Notes: a model not told the origin generated them from the sequence alone. Shown: positions 36,585-46,488, counted from the first letter of the stretch. The stretch is DNA of 64,000 nucleotides from Helicobacter_F equorum (GCF_042649585.1 NZ_JBHRZM010000002.1:186001-250000), one strand, 5' to 3'. A program made the numbers and translations.

Positions 36585-37340
36585 TTAGGGCATATAAAGG
36601 TTACCAAGCCATCCTTTTGCAGTGTGTTTTAGTGCATTGACATCATCACTTGCAAAAAATCCTAAAGAATGTAATTGGCGTTGTGTAGGTAAATGATAGG
36701 TACTTTGAATATATTCTACAATAGCTTCACCACTATGAATAAGGATTGTATCCTTGCCAAAATATGTGCTAAGGGCGTGAGCAATAAGCGGAAAATGTGT
36801 GCAACCTAAAATAAGTGCATCAGGGGGATTATATCCACTAAAGTAATATTCCAACAATGCTTGCATAGGTTTGCCATCGTAGATTCCCTCTTCGACAAAT
36901 GGCACAAAAAGTCCTGTTGCTAGACTTTTTACATTACAAAAACCTTTTTCTTGGAGTTTGGTAGCATAAAGATTTGAAGCGATTGTGGCTTTTGTGGCAA
37001 TTACAAGGATAGAAGAATCTTTAGAAGGGAGTTTATTTTGCGTAGCAAGTACACCGGGTGTGATAACTCCTATAACTGGGAATGGAGCATTTTGACTAAG
37101 TGAATCTAGCGCATATGCACTTGCAGTATTACAAGCTATAACAAGCATATCGATATGTTGAGAGATAAAAAAATCAAGTGCTTGGAGAGAAAATCGAATA
37201 ATAGTTTGTTTATCTTTGGTTCCGTATGGGACACGAGCGGTATCGCCATAATATACGATAGATTCAAAAAGTTTGGCTTCCAAAAGACTTTTTAAAACAC
37301 TAAGTCCTCCAACACCACTATCAAACACACCGACTTTCAT
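36585..37340 (-). CDS. murI: Glutamate racemase
   Basis: Makes D-glutamate for peptidoglycan. 251 residues. FDSGVGGLSVL with the first catalytic Asp/Ser, VIACNTASA with the first catalytic Cys near residue 70, and LGCTHFPLI with the second Cys near 180. Eight bases follow rho, the same murI-rho pair as in H. pylori. Confidence 0.95.
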   Translation of the reverse strand: MKVGVFDSGVGGLSVLKSLLEAKLFESIVYYGDTARVPYGTKDKQTIIRFSLQALDFFISQHIDMLVIACNTASAYALDSLSQNAPFPVIGVITPGVLATQNKLPSKDSSILVIATKATIASNLYATKLQEKGFCNVKSLATGLFVPFVEEGIYDGKPMQALLEYYFSGYNPPDALILGCTHFPLIAHALSTYFGKDTILIHSGEAIVEYIQSTYHLPTQRQLHSLGFFASDDVNALKHTAKGWLGNLYMP

Positions 37341-37348
37341 AGTTTTAC

Positions 37349-38644
37349 TTATTCTTGAGGATTCATAGCATTTAAAAATTCTTCATTGTCTTGAGTTTGC
37401 TTCATCTTACTATAGATGAAACTTAGTGCTTCCACATCATCCATCGTATGCATTACATTACGCAACATCCATACTTTTGTGAGCTTATCTTTACCAAGTA
37501 GCAACTCATCTTTGCGTGTGCCAGATTTGAGAATATCAAGCGCTGGATAGATTCGGCGATCCGCAACACTACGCGCAAGGACAATTTCACTATTTCCTGT
37601 GCCTTTAAATTCCTCAAAAATCACCTCATCCATGCGTGATCCTGTATCAATAAGTGCAGTAGCGATAATAGTGAGGCTACCGCCTTGCTCAATATTGCGA
37701 GCTGCACCAAAAAATCTCTTTGGTTTATGCAAGGCATTTGCATCAACCCCACCGCTTAGCACTTTGCCACTAGAGGGTGTGGCGGCATTATATGCGCGTG
37801 CCAATCGTGTAATAGAATCTAATAAAATCACGACATCTTTGCCCATTTCTACTTTGCGTTTAGCGCTTTCTATGACAAGTTCAGCGACACGAATATGGTT
37901 TGTTGCAGGGAGATCAAATGTTGAGCTAAATACTTGTCCTTTGACGCTACGCTCCATATCGGTTACTTCCTCTGGGCGTTCATCTACCAAAAGTACCATG
38001 AGTTCAACTTCTGGGTGATTTTTGGCTATGCCGTGTGCAAGTTCTTTCATAAGTTCAGTTTTTCCCGTGCGTGGCGGAGCAACAATAAGTGCGCGTTGTC
38101 CCTTGCCTATAGGTGTGAAGAGATCAAGCATTCTACCTGTTACCATATCGGATTGATATTCAAGTTTAAGCTGTTCTATAGGAAAAAGTGGTGTGAGATT
38201 ATCAAAAAGTGGGCGATTTTTGATTTCATCAAGAGAGATAAAATTGACTGCTTCAATTTTTAAAAGTGCATAGTAGCGTTCTTGATCTTTTGGTGGGCGC
38301 ACCTGTCCCATTACTATATCACCATTTCTTAGTGCAAAACGGCGAATTTGGCTTTGTGAGACATAGGTATCGTTTTGGCTATTACTAAAGCTCTTATCAG
38401 ATGCACGCAAAAATCCGTGTCCATCAGGCATAATTTCTAAGATTCCTGTAAGGAGAATGTAGCCACCTTGCGTAACTTGAGTTTTTAGAATCTCAAAGAT
38501 GAGATCTTGTCGGAGATATTCTTGTGGATTTTCAATACCAAGTTTTTTAGCGATTTCAATTAGTTTAACAACAGAGCTTGATTTAAGATCTTCTATTTTA
38601 TAACCTTCTACTGGTGTATGCGTTCGTGTTTTTTCATTAGCCAT
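37349..38644 (-). CDS. rho: Transcription termination factor Rho
   Basis: Hexameric RNA-dependent ATPase that ends transcription. 431 residues. N-terminal RNA-binding cold-shock-like domain (GHGFLRASD), Walker A APPRTGKTELMKE near residue 185, Walker B VILLDSITRLARAYN, Q-loop GGVDANAL. Start ATG with AAGGA upstream. The 101 bases upstream carry no other gene. Confidence 0.96.
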   Translation of the reverse strand: MANEKTRTHTPVEGYKIEDLKSSSVVKLIEIAKKLGIENPQEYLRQDLIFEILKTQVTQGGYILLTGILEIMPDGHGFLRASDKSFSNSQNDTYVSQSQIRRFALRNGDIVMGQVRPPKDQERYYALLKIEAVNFISLDEIKNRPLFDNLTPLFPIEQLKLEYQSDMVTGRMLDLFTPIGKGQRALIVAPPRTGKTELMKELAHGIAKNHPEVELMVLLVDERPEEVTDMERSVKGQVFSSTFDLPATNHIRVAELVIESAKRKVEMGKDVVILLDSITRLARAYNAATPSSGKVLSGGVDANALHKPKRFFGAARNIEQGGSLTIIATALIDTGSRMDEVIFEEFKGTGNSEIVLARSVADRRIYPALDILKSGTRKDELLLGKDKLTKVWMLRNVMHTMDDVEALSFIYSKMKQTQDNEEFLNAMNPQE

Positions 38645-38745
38645 TTAAGTCCTTAGTGAAGTAAATTGAAGTTTTAGAGCAGTAAAACTAGCCATTCTAG
38701 CGATTTTTTGCTTAAGGCTGCGTAAAGTTCGCTATTTGCTTAATT

Positions 38746-39417
38746 TTACAATTGCATATTTTCAAGTAAAAAATCTTGGTGAAAACGATACATTTTGTTG
38801 CGGACTTTGATAAGAATTCCTGCGTCCATAAGTTGTTTAAAAGTTTTGACAATTGTTGGTTTGCTAACATTAAGGTGCAGCAAAATATCTTCGTACGATC
38901 CGTGAAAAATCTTATCTTCATCGCAATGCTCGATGAGGAATTTAACAATTTCTATTTTTTTGCCACCAACAAAGGTAGAAATAGCCTTGATAAGGAGACT
39001 CTGTGCTTCTATTTCCTTGGCTTGGACAAAAGGTAGAATCGCCTTTTGCAAGACTTTAAGTAGTGAATCTATTTCGATAGGTTTTAGAATGTAGTTATCC
39101 ACTCTAAGATTAATAGCTTCCAAGAGATATTTTACTTCAGTGTGTGCAGAAGCAATGATGATGGGGATATTTGGTTGGGTGGAATGGCGGATAAGTCCCA
39201 CAAGGTCTAGCCCACTAAGTTTTGGCATTAAAATATCAGTAAGCACCACATCAATCTTGTGCTGATTAAATAAATGCCATGCCTCTTGTCCATTTTTTGC
39301 TAAAATAAGTCGTCCGACATAATCTTCTAGTACCATTGCAGTGAGTTTTAGCGTATCTTGATCATCTTCTGCATAGAGGATTGTCAAATCTTTTAAGCTA
39401 CGCTTAGGGTGATTCAT
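38746..39417 (-). CDS. Response regulator with C-terminal winged-helix-like domain
   Basis: 223 residues. Receiver domain with acidic pair (YAEDDQD), phospho-acceptor Asp in VVLTDILMPKLSG and the Lys of YILKPIE. The C-terminal 90 residues are not OmpR- or NarL-like by eye; SYEDILLHLNVSKPTIVKTFKQL is a helix-turn-helix followed by a short wing (KVRNKMYRF). The ATG at 39417 has AAGGAG seven bases upstream. It lies 26 bases downstream of a histidine kinase gene, so they are a two-component pair. Target genes unknown. Confidence 0.82.
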   Translation of the reverse strand: MNHPKRSLKDLTILYAEDDQDTLKLTAMVLEDYVGRLILAKNGQEAWHLFNQHKIDVVLTDILMPKLSGLDLVGLIRHSTQPNIPIIIASAHTEVKYLLEAINLRVDNYILKPIEIDSLLKVLQKAILPFVQAKEIEAQSLLIKAISTFVGGKKIEIVKFLIEHCDEDKIFHGSYEDILLHLNVSKPTIVKTFKQLMDAGILIKVRNKMYRFHQDFLLENMQL

Positions 39418-39443
39418 ACTTTGTCTCCTTGTGTGGTTTAGAT

Positions 39444-40937
39444 TTATGGTGCTGTGGTAGCGGTTTGTAAAATACACGCACTATGAGGAATAATAATACT
39501 AAAAGCACTTCCTTTAGATCCCTTATGAACAATATCGGAATCTTCTTGAAGCTTAAAAGTGATATTTTGCACCGCAATGCTACCAAAAAATTGTTTTTCA
39601 ATAATTTGTTTTGCCATATAAAGCCCTATTCCTGTTCCTGCCGATTTGTGTTTGGTTGTAAAGTAGGGTTCAAATATTTTTTGTATGTCATCAAGCTTGA
39701 TACCTCCTGCATTGTCTTTGACATTGATAGCGAGATTTGTATCACAAGGCGTAATGCTAATCTCTACAAAACGCTTATCATTAGGAATTTTAGATTCTTT
39801 AAATGCATCTATGGCGTTGTTAAGCAAAACAAATACCACTTGTGTAAAAGCATTTTCGTAGCCTAAAATTGTAAAATCCTCTTGCATATTGGTGCTTACT
39901 TGGATATTTTCATCATATAGCACCCCAGAAAGAAGCTCAAGAGAATCTAAAAGCGCTTTTTTGATACTAAAGCATGTTTTTTCTTTGTCGGGACGAAAAA
40001 ATGTGCTAAAACTCTCAATGGTTTCGGACATATTTTTAGCAATTTTGAGGCCATATTGGGTTTGTGCATATAGAAATTCTTTATCAAACTTGCCTTGATC
40101 GTATTTGGTTTTAAAACTCTGTATAAGAAGGGTAAGAGAATTTAGCGGTTGTCGCCATTGATGCGCGATATTGTGAATCATCTCTCCCATAGAGGCTAAT
40201 CGTGCTTGTTGATACAAAAATAAGTCTTTTTGTTGATTTTGTTTTACTTCATATTCTATGGATTTTTGGAGATTATTGTTTAGTGTTTGAAGTTCGATAG
40301 TTTTTTGTGCCACAAGGTTTTCTAGCGAATTATAGGCATTATTAATAGAATCTGTAATGGCTTTAGAGAGTATAAGAAACATACAGGCTAAGACAAGCAA
40401 GAAAAATCCCAGAATCTTAAGGCTAAAGTCATAGAGTGAATCGCTTACTTCTTTATTGATTGTTGCGAGTTCTATATTGCATCGTACAAGTTTAGTAAAA
40501 AGATCATAGCGAGATATATTGTGCTCTTGTAGTGCATGATCAATTTGTGCGATTATTTCTCGCTGCATATTAGAAAGCCTCATAATTTCTTCTTTTTGTT
40601 CTCTTAAAAAACTAGCTTGATACCAATGACGGATTTTATTAAGGAATTTATAGCGGTTTTCTTTTTCTTGCAAATCATGCTTATAAGTTTGCCAAAGTAT
40701 TTGGACATTATCACTATTGGTGCGTGAATCTAAAAAGGAGTTTTGCATCTCTTGTGCATAGAGCATGCTCATTTTTTGCGTGGGATAGTTGCTATCATAA
40801 TCTGCCTTTAGTCCCATAAGTGCCAAAAGTCCCATAACCCAGCAAAGCACAAAAATAACAGCGATGAGATACAGCAGGATATGCGTTTTGCCTTGAATGG
40901 TAGTTTTTTGGAGTTTATTTTGGATTGATTGTAGCAC
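39444..40937 (-). CDS. Membrane sensor histidine kinase (HWRQ type)
   Basis: 497 residues. Two membrane segments (about 18-40 and 170-195) flank a helical periplasmic sensor region of about 130 residues; then a coiled coil, the phospho-acceptor box GEMIHNIAHQWRQPLNSL, and ATPase boxes with VLLNNAIDAF, VKDNAGGI and GTGIGLYMAKQI. The HQWRQ form is common in Campylobacterota kinases. A GTG start follows AAAGGA by six bases. Partner of the adjacent response regulator. The signal cannot be told. Confidence 0.88.
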   Translation of the reverse strand: MLQSIQNKLQKTTIQGKTHILLYLIAVIFVLCWVMGLLALMGLKADYDSNYPTQKMSMLYAQEMQNSFLDSRTNSDNVQILWQTYKHDLQEKENRYKFLNKIRHWYQASFLREQKEEIMRLSNMQREIIAQIDHALQEHNISRYDLFTKLVRCNIELATINKEVSDSLYDFSLKILGFFLLVLACMFLILSKAITDSINNAYNSLENLVAQKTIELQTLNNNLQKSIEYEVKQNQQKDLFLYQQARLASMGEMIHNIAHQWRQPLNSLTLLIQSFKTKYDQGKFDKEFLYAQTQYGLKIAKNMSETIESFSTFFRPDKEKTCFSIKKALLDSLELLSGVLYDENIQVSTNMQEDFTILGYENAFTQVVFVLLNNAIDAFKESKIPNDKRFVEISITPCDTNLAINVKDNAGGIKLDDIQKIFEPYFTTKHKSAGTGIGLYMAKQIIEKQFFGSIAVQNITFKLQEDSDIVHKGSKGSAFSIIIPHSACILQTATTAP

Positions 40938-40966
40938 TTTATGTCCTTTATTAATATTTCTTTTTT

Positions 40967-42844
40967 TTATGGTTTTGTGTGTCGTTGGCGTAATGCTTGA
41001 GTAATTTCTATTGGTGTGAGATCGCGTATATGTGCAAAATCACCATAGATTCTAAGAAGTTTTTGTATTTGGGCAACGCTAAGATTTTTTTCTATGCCTA
41101 AAGCTTGGGCTTGTGTAAGATTTTTTAACTTTTTGTTCCTATGGAAAGTGATTGCATAGCGATGTGCCTCATCGCGCAATTTTTGCAAAAATTGTAGTCG
41201 TTTGTCGCTTGGAGGCAGTCGTATTTGTGTTGTTTGTATGTGTTCTTGTGCTGTGTGTTTGGAATCTAGCATATATACATAATCGCTAGCACTTCCCTTA
41301 GCCCGATGTGCGCGCCCATTGAGTTTGTGTTTGGCTATTCCTAAGATATCTATTTGCACTCCTGCACTTTCTAAAATCTCTTTTGCTATAGTAATTTGTG
41401 CCGCACCGCCATCAAGGAGCCAAAGATTTGGTGGGGGATTAGATTCAAAATCTAGGGCTCTGCGTGTAAGCATTTCTCGCATTTGTGCGTATTCATCAGT
41501 GCCTTGTAAATGATAATGTCTGTAGGCATTTTTCAAAAACCCATCATTTTCATACACGACCATTCCTCCCACACAGGCACTTCCACTATGATGTGAGGTA
41601 TCAAAAATTTCTATGCGATAAGGGAGATTTGAGAGAGCAAAAAGTTCGCGCAAAGCTTGTAGTTCTTGTATGTAGTGTTGCTTTTGTTGCTCTTGCAAAC
41701 GCATAAGTTCTTTGGCATTTGTGCGTGCAATATTGATAAGTTCGTGTTTTTTGCCCCTCTGGGGTTGAAGTATGGTAATTTTTTTGCCTGTGCGTTTTTG
41801 CAAAATTTTTTCTAAGCGTATTTTTTCTTCAAAGATGCCGATTTCATAGGGTAATAAAATAGAATCCGGTAATAATGGCGCAGGGGTTTTATAATGGTTG
41901 AGTAGGGCTTGGGTATATAAAGAGTGTAAGACTTGGGATTTATCTGCTTGGGAAGATTCTGTAGTGAGGGATTGTAGGGATTCATCATGAATAGATAAAA
42001 AATCGCTTGAGCTTATGCGTCCATTACGTATAAAAAGCTTCATCATTATGCCATAATGATTGGTATCTGCACAAAATACAAAGACATCAAGATTACTATA
42101 GTCTAACAAATCGATATGAGAAAACGCCTGCATTTGAGTGATTTTAGCGATACTATCGCGTATTTTTGCGGCTTCTTCAAACGCATAATGTTGTGCGAGA
42201 GTTTGCATTTTGGATTCTAATATAGCAATGAGCTTTTTTTTGTGCTGTAGTAAATCAATAGCTTGTTCAAGGAGTTGGGCATATTGTTCTTTGTTTGTTT
42301 TACCTTCACATGGAGCTAAGCAACGTTTAATCTGATAAAACAAACATGCTTTTTTGCCTCTAAGACAAGACTTCTTTTGCACTAAAGGTAGGGATTGCAA
42401 GATGCTTTCTAGCAAATCACGAGCCCCAGTGCTAAATGGTCCAAAATATGTGATATTGCGCTTCTTAAGCAATGTGCGTGTGATCTCTAGTGTGGGGAAA
42501 TCTTCATTATAATCAATGTAAATATATGGATATGTTTTATCATCACGCAACAAAATGTTATATTTTGGTTTGAGGCTTTTGATAAGAGAGTTTTCCAAAA
42601 TGAGTGCATCTTGTTCGTTTGGAGTGATAAAAGTTTTTATTTCAGATACTTGTGACACCATAGAAGCTATGCGTGGGCTTAGCTTTGTGCTTGGTGTGAA
42701 ATAACTCTTAATACGTTTTTTAAGATTCTTTGCCTTCCCTACGTATAAGAGATGTCCGTTTGCATCAAAGTATTGATACACGCCAGAACTTTGGGGGAGA
42801 TGAGCGAGTGTGGGCAATGCGTTATTAGTAGTGAGATGTAGCAT
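40967..42844 (-). CDS. uvrC: UvrABC system protein C
   Basis: Incision nuclease of nucleotide excision repair. About 625 residues from the ATG at 42844, which has AAAGGTG upstream; the longer frame is not supported. GIY-YIG nuclease domain SSGVYQYFDANGHLLYVGKAK in two pieces near the N-terminus, UVR motif near residues 200-235, and the RNase-H-like second nuclease with IEIFDTSHHSGS and LWLLDGGAAQI. Divergent from flgR. Confidence 0.94.
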   Translation of the reverse strand: MLHLTTNNALPTLAHLPQSSGVYQYFDANGHLLYVGKAKNLKKRIKSYFTPSTKLSPRIASMVSQVSEIKTFITPNEQDALILENSLIKSLKPKYNILLRDDKTYPYIYIDYNEDFPTLEITRTLLKKRNITYFGPFSTGARDLLESILQSLPLVQKKSCLRGKKACLFYQIKRCLAPCEGKTNKEQYAQLLEQAIDLLQHKKKLIAILESKMQTLAQHYAFEEAAKIRDSIAKITQMQAFSHIDLLDYSNLDVFVFCADTNHYGIMMKLFIRNGRISSSDFLSIHDESLQSLTTESSQADKSQVLHSLYTQALLNHYKTPAPLLPDSILLPYEIGIFEEKIRLEKILQKRTGKKITILQPQRGKKHELINIARTNAKELMRLQEQQKQHYIQELQALRELFALSNLPYRIEIFDTSHHSGSACVGGMVVYENDGFLKNAYRHYHLQGTDEYAQMREMLTRRALDFESNPPPNLWLLDGGAAQITIAKEILESAGVQIDILGIAKHKLNGRAHRAKGSASDYVYMLDSKHTAQEHIQTTQIRLPPSDKRLQFLQKLRDEAHRYAITFHRNKKLKNLTQAQALGIEKNLSVAQIQKLLRIYGDFAHIRDLTPIEITQALRQRHTKP

Positions 42845-42873
42845 TATCACCTTTACTTTAAGCACAAATGAAA

Positions 42874-42879
42874 TATAAT
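42874..42879 (+). promoter_or_regulatory. Likely flgR -10 element
   Basis: A perfect TATAAT sits 45-50 bases before the flgR ATG in the 79-base divergent gap with uvrC. No strong -35 is visible. Confidence 0.45.
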
Positions 42880-42923
42880 GGAATTTTAGCCTGTAGATTC
42901 TATAAGCCAACTTAAGGAATATA

Positions 42924-44300
42924 ATGAAAGTTTGTATCGTAGAAGATGACATCAATTATCGCAAATCCCTAGAAATCGCCTTTAACGACTATCCAGACTA
43001 TGATATAAAGAGCTTTAAAAACGCCAAAGAAGCGCTAAAAGCAATTTCTATGCTTCAGCACACACCACAAGATTTTGATGTGATTATTACCGACATTAAT
43101 ATGCCCCAAATGGATGGGCTACAATTTTTGCAAGAATTAGAGGGCAAATACATAAGTATCGTTATTACAGGTAACGCATCTGTGCAAAATGCGATAAAAG
43201 CTATCCGTTTAGGTGTTAAGGATTTTTTAGTAAAGGGCTTTAGTTTTGAGGAATTAATCCAAACCCTAGAAAACCTCAAAAAAGAGCAAGAAATCCTGGG
43301 TGAATACAACCAAGAAGATTCTATAAGCAAAAAAACAGGCAAAACAAAGACACACCCCACGCAATCTATGAAAGATACACACAAAAAATTTTTCATCTCC
43401 TCTTCCCCAGCTCTTGAAAATGCCAAAAATATCGCCCTAAAAGTCGCTCCAACTGACGCAAATGTATTTTTGATGGGGCAAAGCGGTGTAGGCAAAGATG
43501 TGTTTGCAAACTTTATCCATATACATTCCAAGCGTGCTAATGCCCCATTTATCGCTATCAATATGGCAGCAATCCCTGAACATTTACTAGAATCTGAGCT
43601 TTTTGGGTATGAAAAAGGCGCATTCACAGATGCGACAAACTCAAAACACGGAATCTTAGAGGATGCTAATGGTGGAAGTGTGTTTTTAGATGAGATAGGC
43701 GAAATGCCTATTGCCTTGCAAGCTAAGTTATTACGAGTATTGCAAGAAAAAACACTCACGCGTTTAGGAAGTTCCAAAAAAATTTCTATTGATGTGCGTT
43801 TTATTTCTGCCACAAATGCTAATATTATGCAAAAAATCACGCAAGGTCATTTTCGCGAGGACTTGTTTTTTCGTTTGCAGACAATCCCCATTTTTGTCCC
43901 ACCGCTTAAAGAGCGCAAGGAAGAGATTTTAGATATTGCACGATACAAACTTCAAGAAACGATACAAAAATATGGATTTGCTCCAAAAGTTTTGCACAAA
44001 GATAGTGAAAAGGCATTGCTTGAATATCCTTGGTATGGGAATGTACGTGAGCTTCTCTCGGTGATAGAGCGAGCAGTAATTTTAAGTGATGGTGAGCAAA
44101 TCACACCAAAAGATTTGTTTTTAGAATCTAGACAAAAGGTTTTTGGCAGTGCAGGGGAAATAGGAGGATTTGAGGAGATAGAGCGTGAATTTTTGGCACA
44201 AGCGCTCAAGCATAATGATAATGATTTAGAGAAAGTAAGTGCTTTGCTAGGTATGGAGCTTAGTGTGTTGCGACACAAAAAGGCACATTATGGACTCTAG
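42924..44300 (+). CDS. flgR: Sigma-54 NtrC-type response regulator, FlgR-like
   Basis: 458 residues. Receiver domain (VEDDINYRKSLE, phospho-Asp in VIITDINMPQMDG), AAA+ domain with Walker A GQSGVGKDVF and Walker B FLDEIGEM, and the sigma-54 contact loop as GAFTDA rather than GAFTGA. My memory of H. pylori FlgR shows the same GAFTDAT and ITGNA/RLGVKDF stretches. H. pylori FlgR lacks a DNA-binding domain; here about 45 further residues form a short Fis-like helix-turn-helix (DNDLEKVSALLGMELSVLRHKK). FlgR drives the sigma-54 hook/basal-body flagellar class. The kinase FlgS is not in the window. Confidence 0.75.
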   Translation: MKVCIVEDDINYRKSLEIAFNDYPDYDIKSFKNAKEALKAISMLQHTPQDFDVIITDINMPQMDGLQFLQELEGKYISIVITGNASVQNAIKAIRLGVKDFLVKGFSFEELIQTLENLKKEQEILGEYNQEDSISKKTGKTKTHPTQSMKDTHKKFFISSSPALENAKNIALKVAPTDANVFLMGQSGVGKDVFANFIHIHSKRANAPFIAINMAAIPEHLLESELFGYEKGAFTDATNSKHGILEDANGGSVFLDEIGEMPIALQAKLLRVLQEKTLTRLGSSKKISIDVRFISATNANIMQKITQGHFREDLFFRLQTIPIFVPPLKERKEEILDIARYKLQETIQKYGFAPKVLHKDSEKALLEYPWYGNVRELLSVIERAVILSDGEQITPKDLFLESRQKVFGSAGEIGGFEEIEREFLAQALKHNDNDLEKVSALLGMELSVLRHKKAHYGL

Positions 44301-44377
44301 GTTTAAGAATCTAAAGAGGCTTTTTTAAAGTTAGTTAATGTAAAATAAGGCATTTGTCAAGTTTTTGGAGTGTGGTG

Positions 44378-45256
44378 GTGCTAAAGAAAATAAAAAATTT
44401 TAATGAACTTGTGATGTTTGAGCACACAATTTTTTCTGCATCCTTTATCCTCATATCCATGGTCGTTGCAAGTTTACAGGCTGATGGAAGCATTTGGATG
44501 GGATGGTCTACATTTTTTTTGTGTGTTATGGCACTTGTGAGTGCGCGAAATTTTGCAATGGCCTTTAATCGGCTTTTAGATAGAGATATAGATGCGCTTA
44601 ATCCACGCACTACAAATCGTCCTAGTGTTGATGGTAGGGTAGGGTTTGTGGCTTTAAGTGTGTTTTGTGGTGTCAATGCTAGTATCTTTGTGCTTGTGTC
44701 TTACTATATCAATACCCTTGCTTTTACGCTGTCTTTACCTTTTTTGGTAATTTTGGGAGGATACTCGATGATGAAGCGCATTTCTTCATTCGCACACCTT
44801 GTGCTTGGTATCTCATTGGGTCTTGCGCCTATTGCTGGATGTATTGCAGTGCTAGGAAGTTTAGAGTGGTGGTGCATAGCTTTGAGTGTGGCAGTGATGT
44901 TTTGGGTAGCCGGATTTGATTTGTTGTATTCCTTGCAAGACAGGGAATTTGATATAAAGCACAATCTCTATTCAATTCCTTCGCGATTTGGGGTGCAAAA
45001 TACCCTATATCTTTCAAGACTATTTCATCTTTGTGCGGTGATTTTTTGGGGAATATTTATATATCAGACACAGATTCTAGGTGTTATTTCGTATGTGGGC
45101 TTAGCTATTTGTGCAATAATGCTTACATATGAACAATACCTCGTGCATAAGGACTTTGTGAATATCCCTAAGGCATTTTTTGCGACCAATGGATATTTGG
45201 GGTTTGTGTTTTTTGCATTTGTAGGTTTTGATGGGGTGTGGCATTATGGACTATAA
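44378..45256 (+). CDS. mqnP: UbiA-family prenyltransferase, menaquinone pathway (MqnP)
   Basis: Integral membrane prenyltransferase; in Campylobacterota using the futalosine route this enzyme attaches the polyprenyl tail to the naphthoate intermediate. About 292 residues, eight or nine membrane segments. The two Asp-rich metal sites are NRLLDRDIDALNPRT and DLLYSLQDREFD. The GTG at 44378 has GGAG seven bases upstream; longer frames from TTG are less likely. The 3' end overlaps the next gene by eleven bases. Confidence 0.82.
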   Translation: MLKKIKNFNELVMFEHTIFSASFILISMVVASLQADGSIWMGWSTFFLCVMALVSARNFAMAFNRLLDRDIDALNPRTTNRPSVDGRVGFVALSVFCGVNASIFVLVSYYINTLAFTLSLPFLVILGGYSMMKRISSFAHLVLGISLGLAPIAGCIAVLGSLEWWCIALSVAVMFWVAGFDLLYSLQDREFDIKHNLYSIPSRFGVQNTLYLSRLFHLCAVIFWGIFIYQTQILGVISYVGLAICAIMLTYEQYLVHKDFVNIPKAFFATNGYLGFVFFAFVGFDGVWHYGL

Positions 45257-45824
45257 GGCATTATTAGAATCTTTGGGGATTTCGACGCGTTTGGGGAGAT
45301 GTCATCTGCACCTAGCCTATGAATACCTACAAACTCAAAAAATGCCTCTGTATGAAGAGGAGTTTTCTACTCTCGCGACTTTTAGTGAAGCACCTATATT
45401 GAAATGGATAAAAACTATGCATTCTAAGAATGCTTTAGGTGAAGAAAATGTAGTGATTATTGAGATTTTAACCCAAATGTATAAAAAGCTTGAGAGATTA
45501 GAACAGATACTTACGCATAAAGAACAAGAGTTTTTGCCTCTTGCACACAAAGCCAAACTTAGATTTGTCGGACATGATGCATTATGTCTTGATGAAGATC
45601 AAAGTTTTGGGGATTGTGAGGGAGAGAATGCGATTTATGTGCGTATGTTTGTTCCATTTTTTCCTGAACGCACACTTGGAATCTTTGCAAGAGTTTTGCA
45701 CCCACAAGTTGCTAAAATCGAACATATTCATATCAAAAACCGCACATATTTTGATACTTTTGTAGCAGAGTGTGAGCGTGGTATGATTTTGGATACAAAA
45801 AGCCTCCAACAAAAGACACAATAA
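45246..45824 (+). CDS. Conserved hypothetical protein downstream of mqnP
   Basis: About 192 residues, soluble, no signal peptide. The second half has a beta-rich stretch (NAIYVRMFVPFFPERTLGIF, RVLHPQVAKIEHIHI) reminiscent of a PilZ-like barrel, but no RxxxR motif, so I do not assign it. The ATG at 45246 lies inside the end of mqnP. I recall H. pylori having a hypothetical gene at the same place. Confidence 0.72.
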   Translation: MDYKALLESLGISTRLGRCHLHLAYEYLQTQKMPLYEEEFSTLATFSEAPILKWIKTMHSKNALGEENVVIIEILTQMYKKLERLEQILTHKEQEFLPLAHKAKLRFVGHDALCLDEDQSFGDCEGENAIYVRMFVPFFPERTLGIFARVLHPQVAKIEHIHIKNRTYFDTFVAECERGMILDTKSLQQKTQ

Positions 45825-45835
45825 AGGATAGTGTA

Positions 45836-46360
45836 GTGTTTGAATTGTCATTTCAAAATCTTAGTATGATTTGCAGCATCGCTTGTTTGCTTGTTGTCAT
45901 TGTGCTTGTTGTAGCAAATTATTTTCGTAATATGGATACATACAAGCGCCTTAGGCGTTTTGAGCGTGGGATTGAGGATCTAAACAAAGAAATGTATAAA
46001 ATTAAAAAATGGATAAAAGACAATGAGCTTGAAAACCAATATACCAATACCGCACTTGGGAGCAAGATAAAGGCCGAAGTGCGAGACGCATTAAGCAATG
46101 GGCTTATTAAGGTGCAACGACAAATAGAAATCTTAGAATCTGATATTCATAAACAAAATGACTATATGGAAGAAAAAACCCTTATGCTTGAGGAAAAACT
46201 GCGTGAGTTAAATTATATGCCCTCAAATGGAAATACTATTGATGAAAAACGCATTAGCGCACTTTTTAGAGATGGCTGGAGTATAGATTCTATTGCCAAA
46301 GAAATGCGTCTTGGTAAGGGGGAAGTGGAGTTTATCCTCAAGCTTGCTAATATCCGCTAA
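45836..46360 (+). CDS. Membrane-anchored coiled-coil protein with C-terminal HTH-like segment
   Basis: 174 residues. One N-terminal membrane segment (about 10-28), a long charged coiled coil (about 30-125) and a C-terminal KRISALFRDGWSIDSIAKEM followed by LGKGEVEFILKLA, which looks like a helix-turn-helix as in DUF6115-type proteins. The GTG start at 45836 has AAAGGA upstream, eleven bases after the preceding stop. Function unknown; topology would place the HTH in the cytoplasm. Confidence 0.75.
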   Translation: MFELSFQNLSMICSIACLLVVIVLVVANYFRNMDTYKRLRRFERGIEDLNKEMYKIKKWIKDNELENQYTNTALGSKIKAEVRDALSNGLIKVQRQIEILESDIHKQNDYMEEKTLMLEEKLRELNYMPSNGNTIDEKRISALFRDGWSIDSIAKEMRLGKGEVEFILKLANIR

Positions 46361-46488
46361 GACTTTTTAGATAATGCACATAAGTCAAAATCTTGTCTCT
46401 AAGGAATTTTTTTTGCTTGTTTCTTTAAAAATTAAGAAAAATTGTAGATTCTACGAGCTTGTATAGAATCTAAAGTAAGGTTGGTGGC

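Noticed and set aside
43613..43630. GAFTDA as a broken sigma-54 activator
   Set aside because: All ATPase motifs are intact and, as far as I recall, H. pylori FlgR has the same loop, so it is a lineage trait rather than damage.
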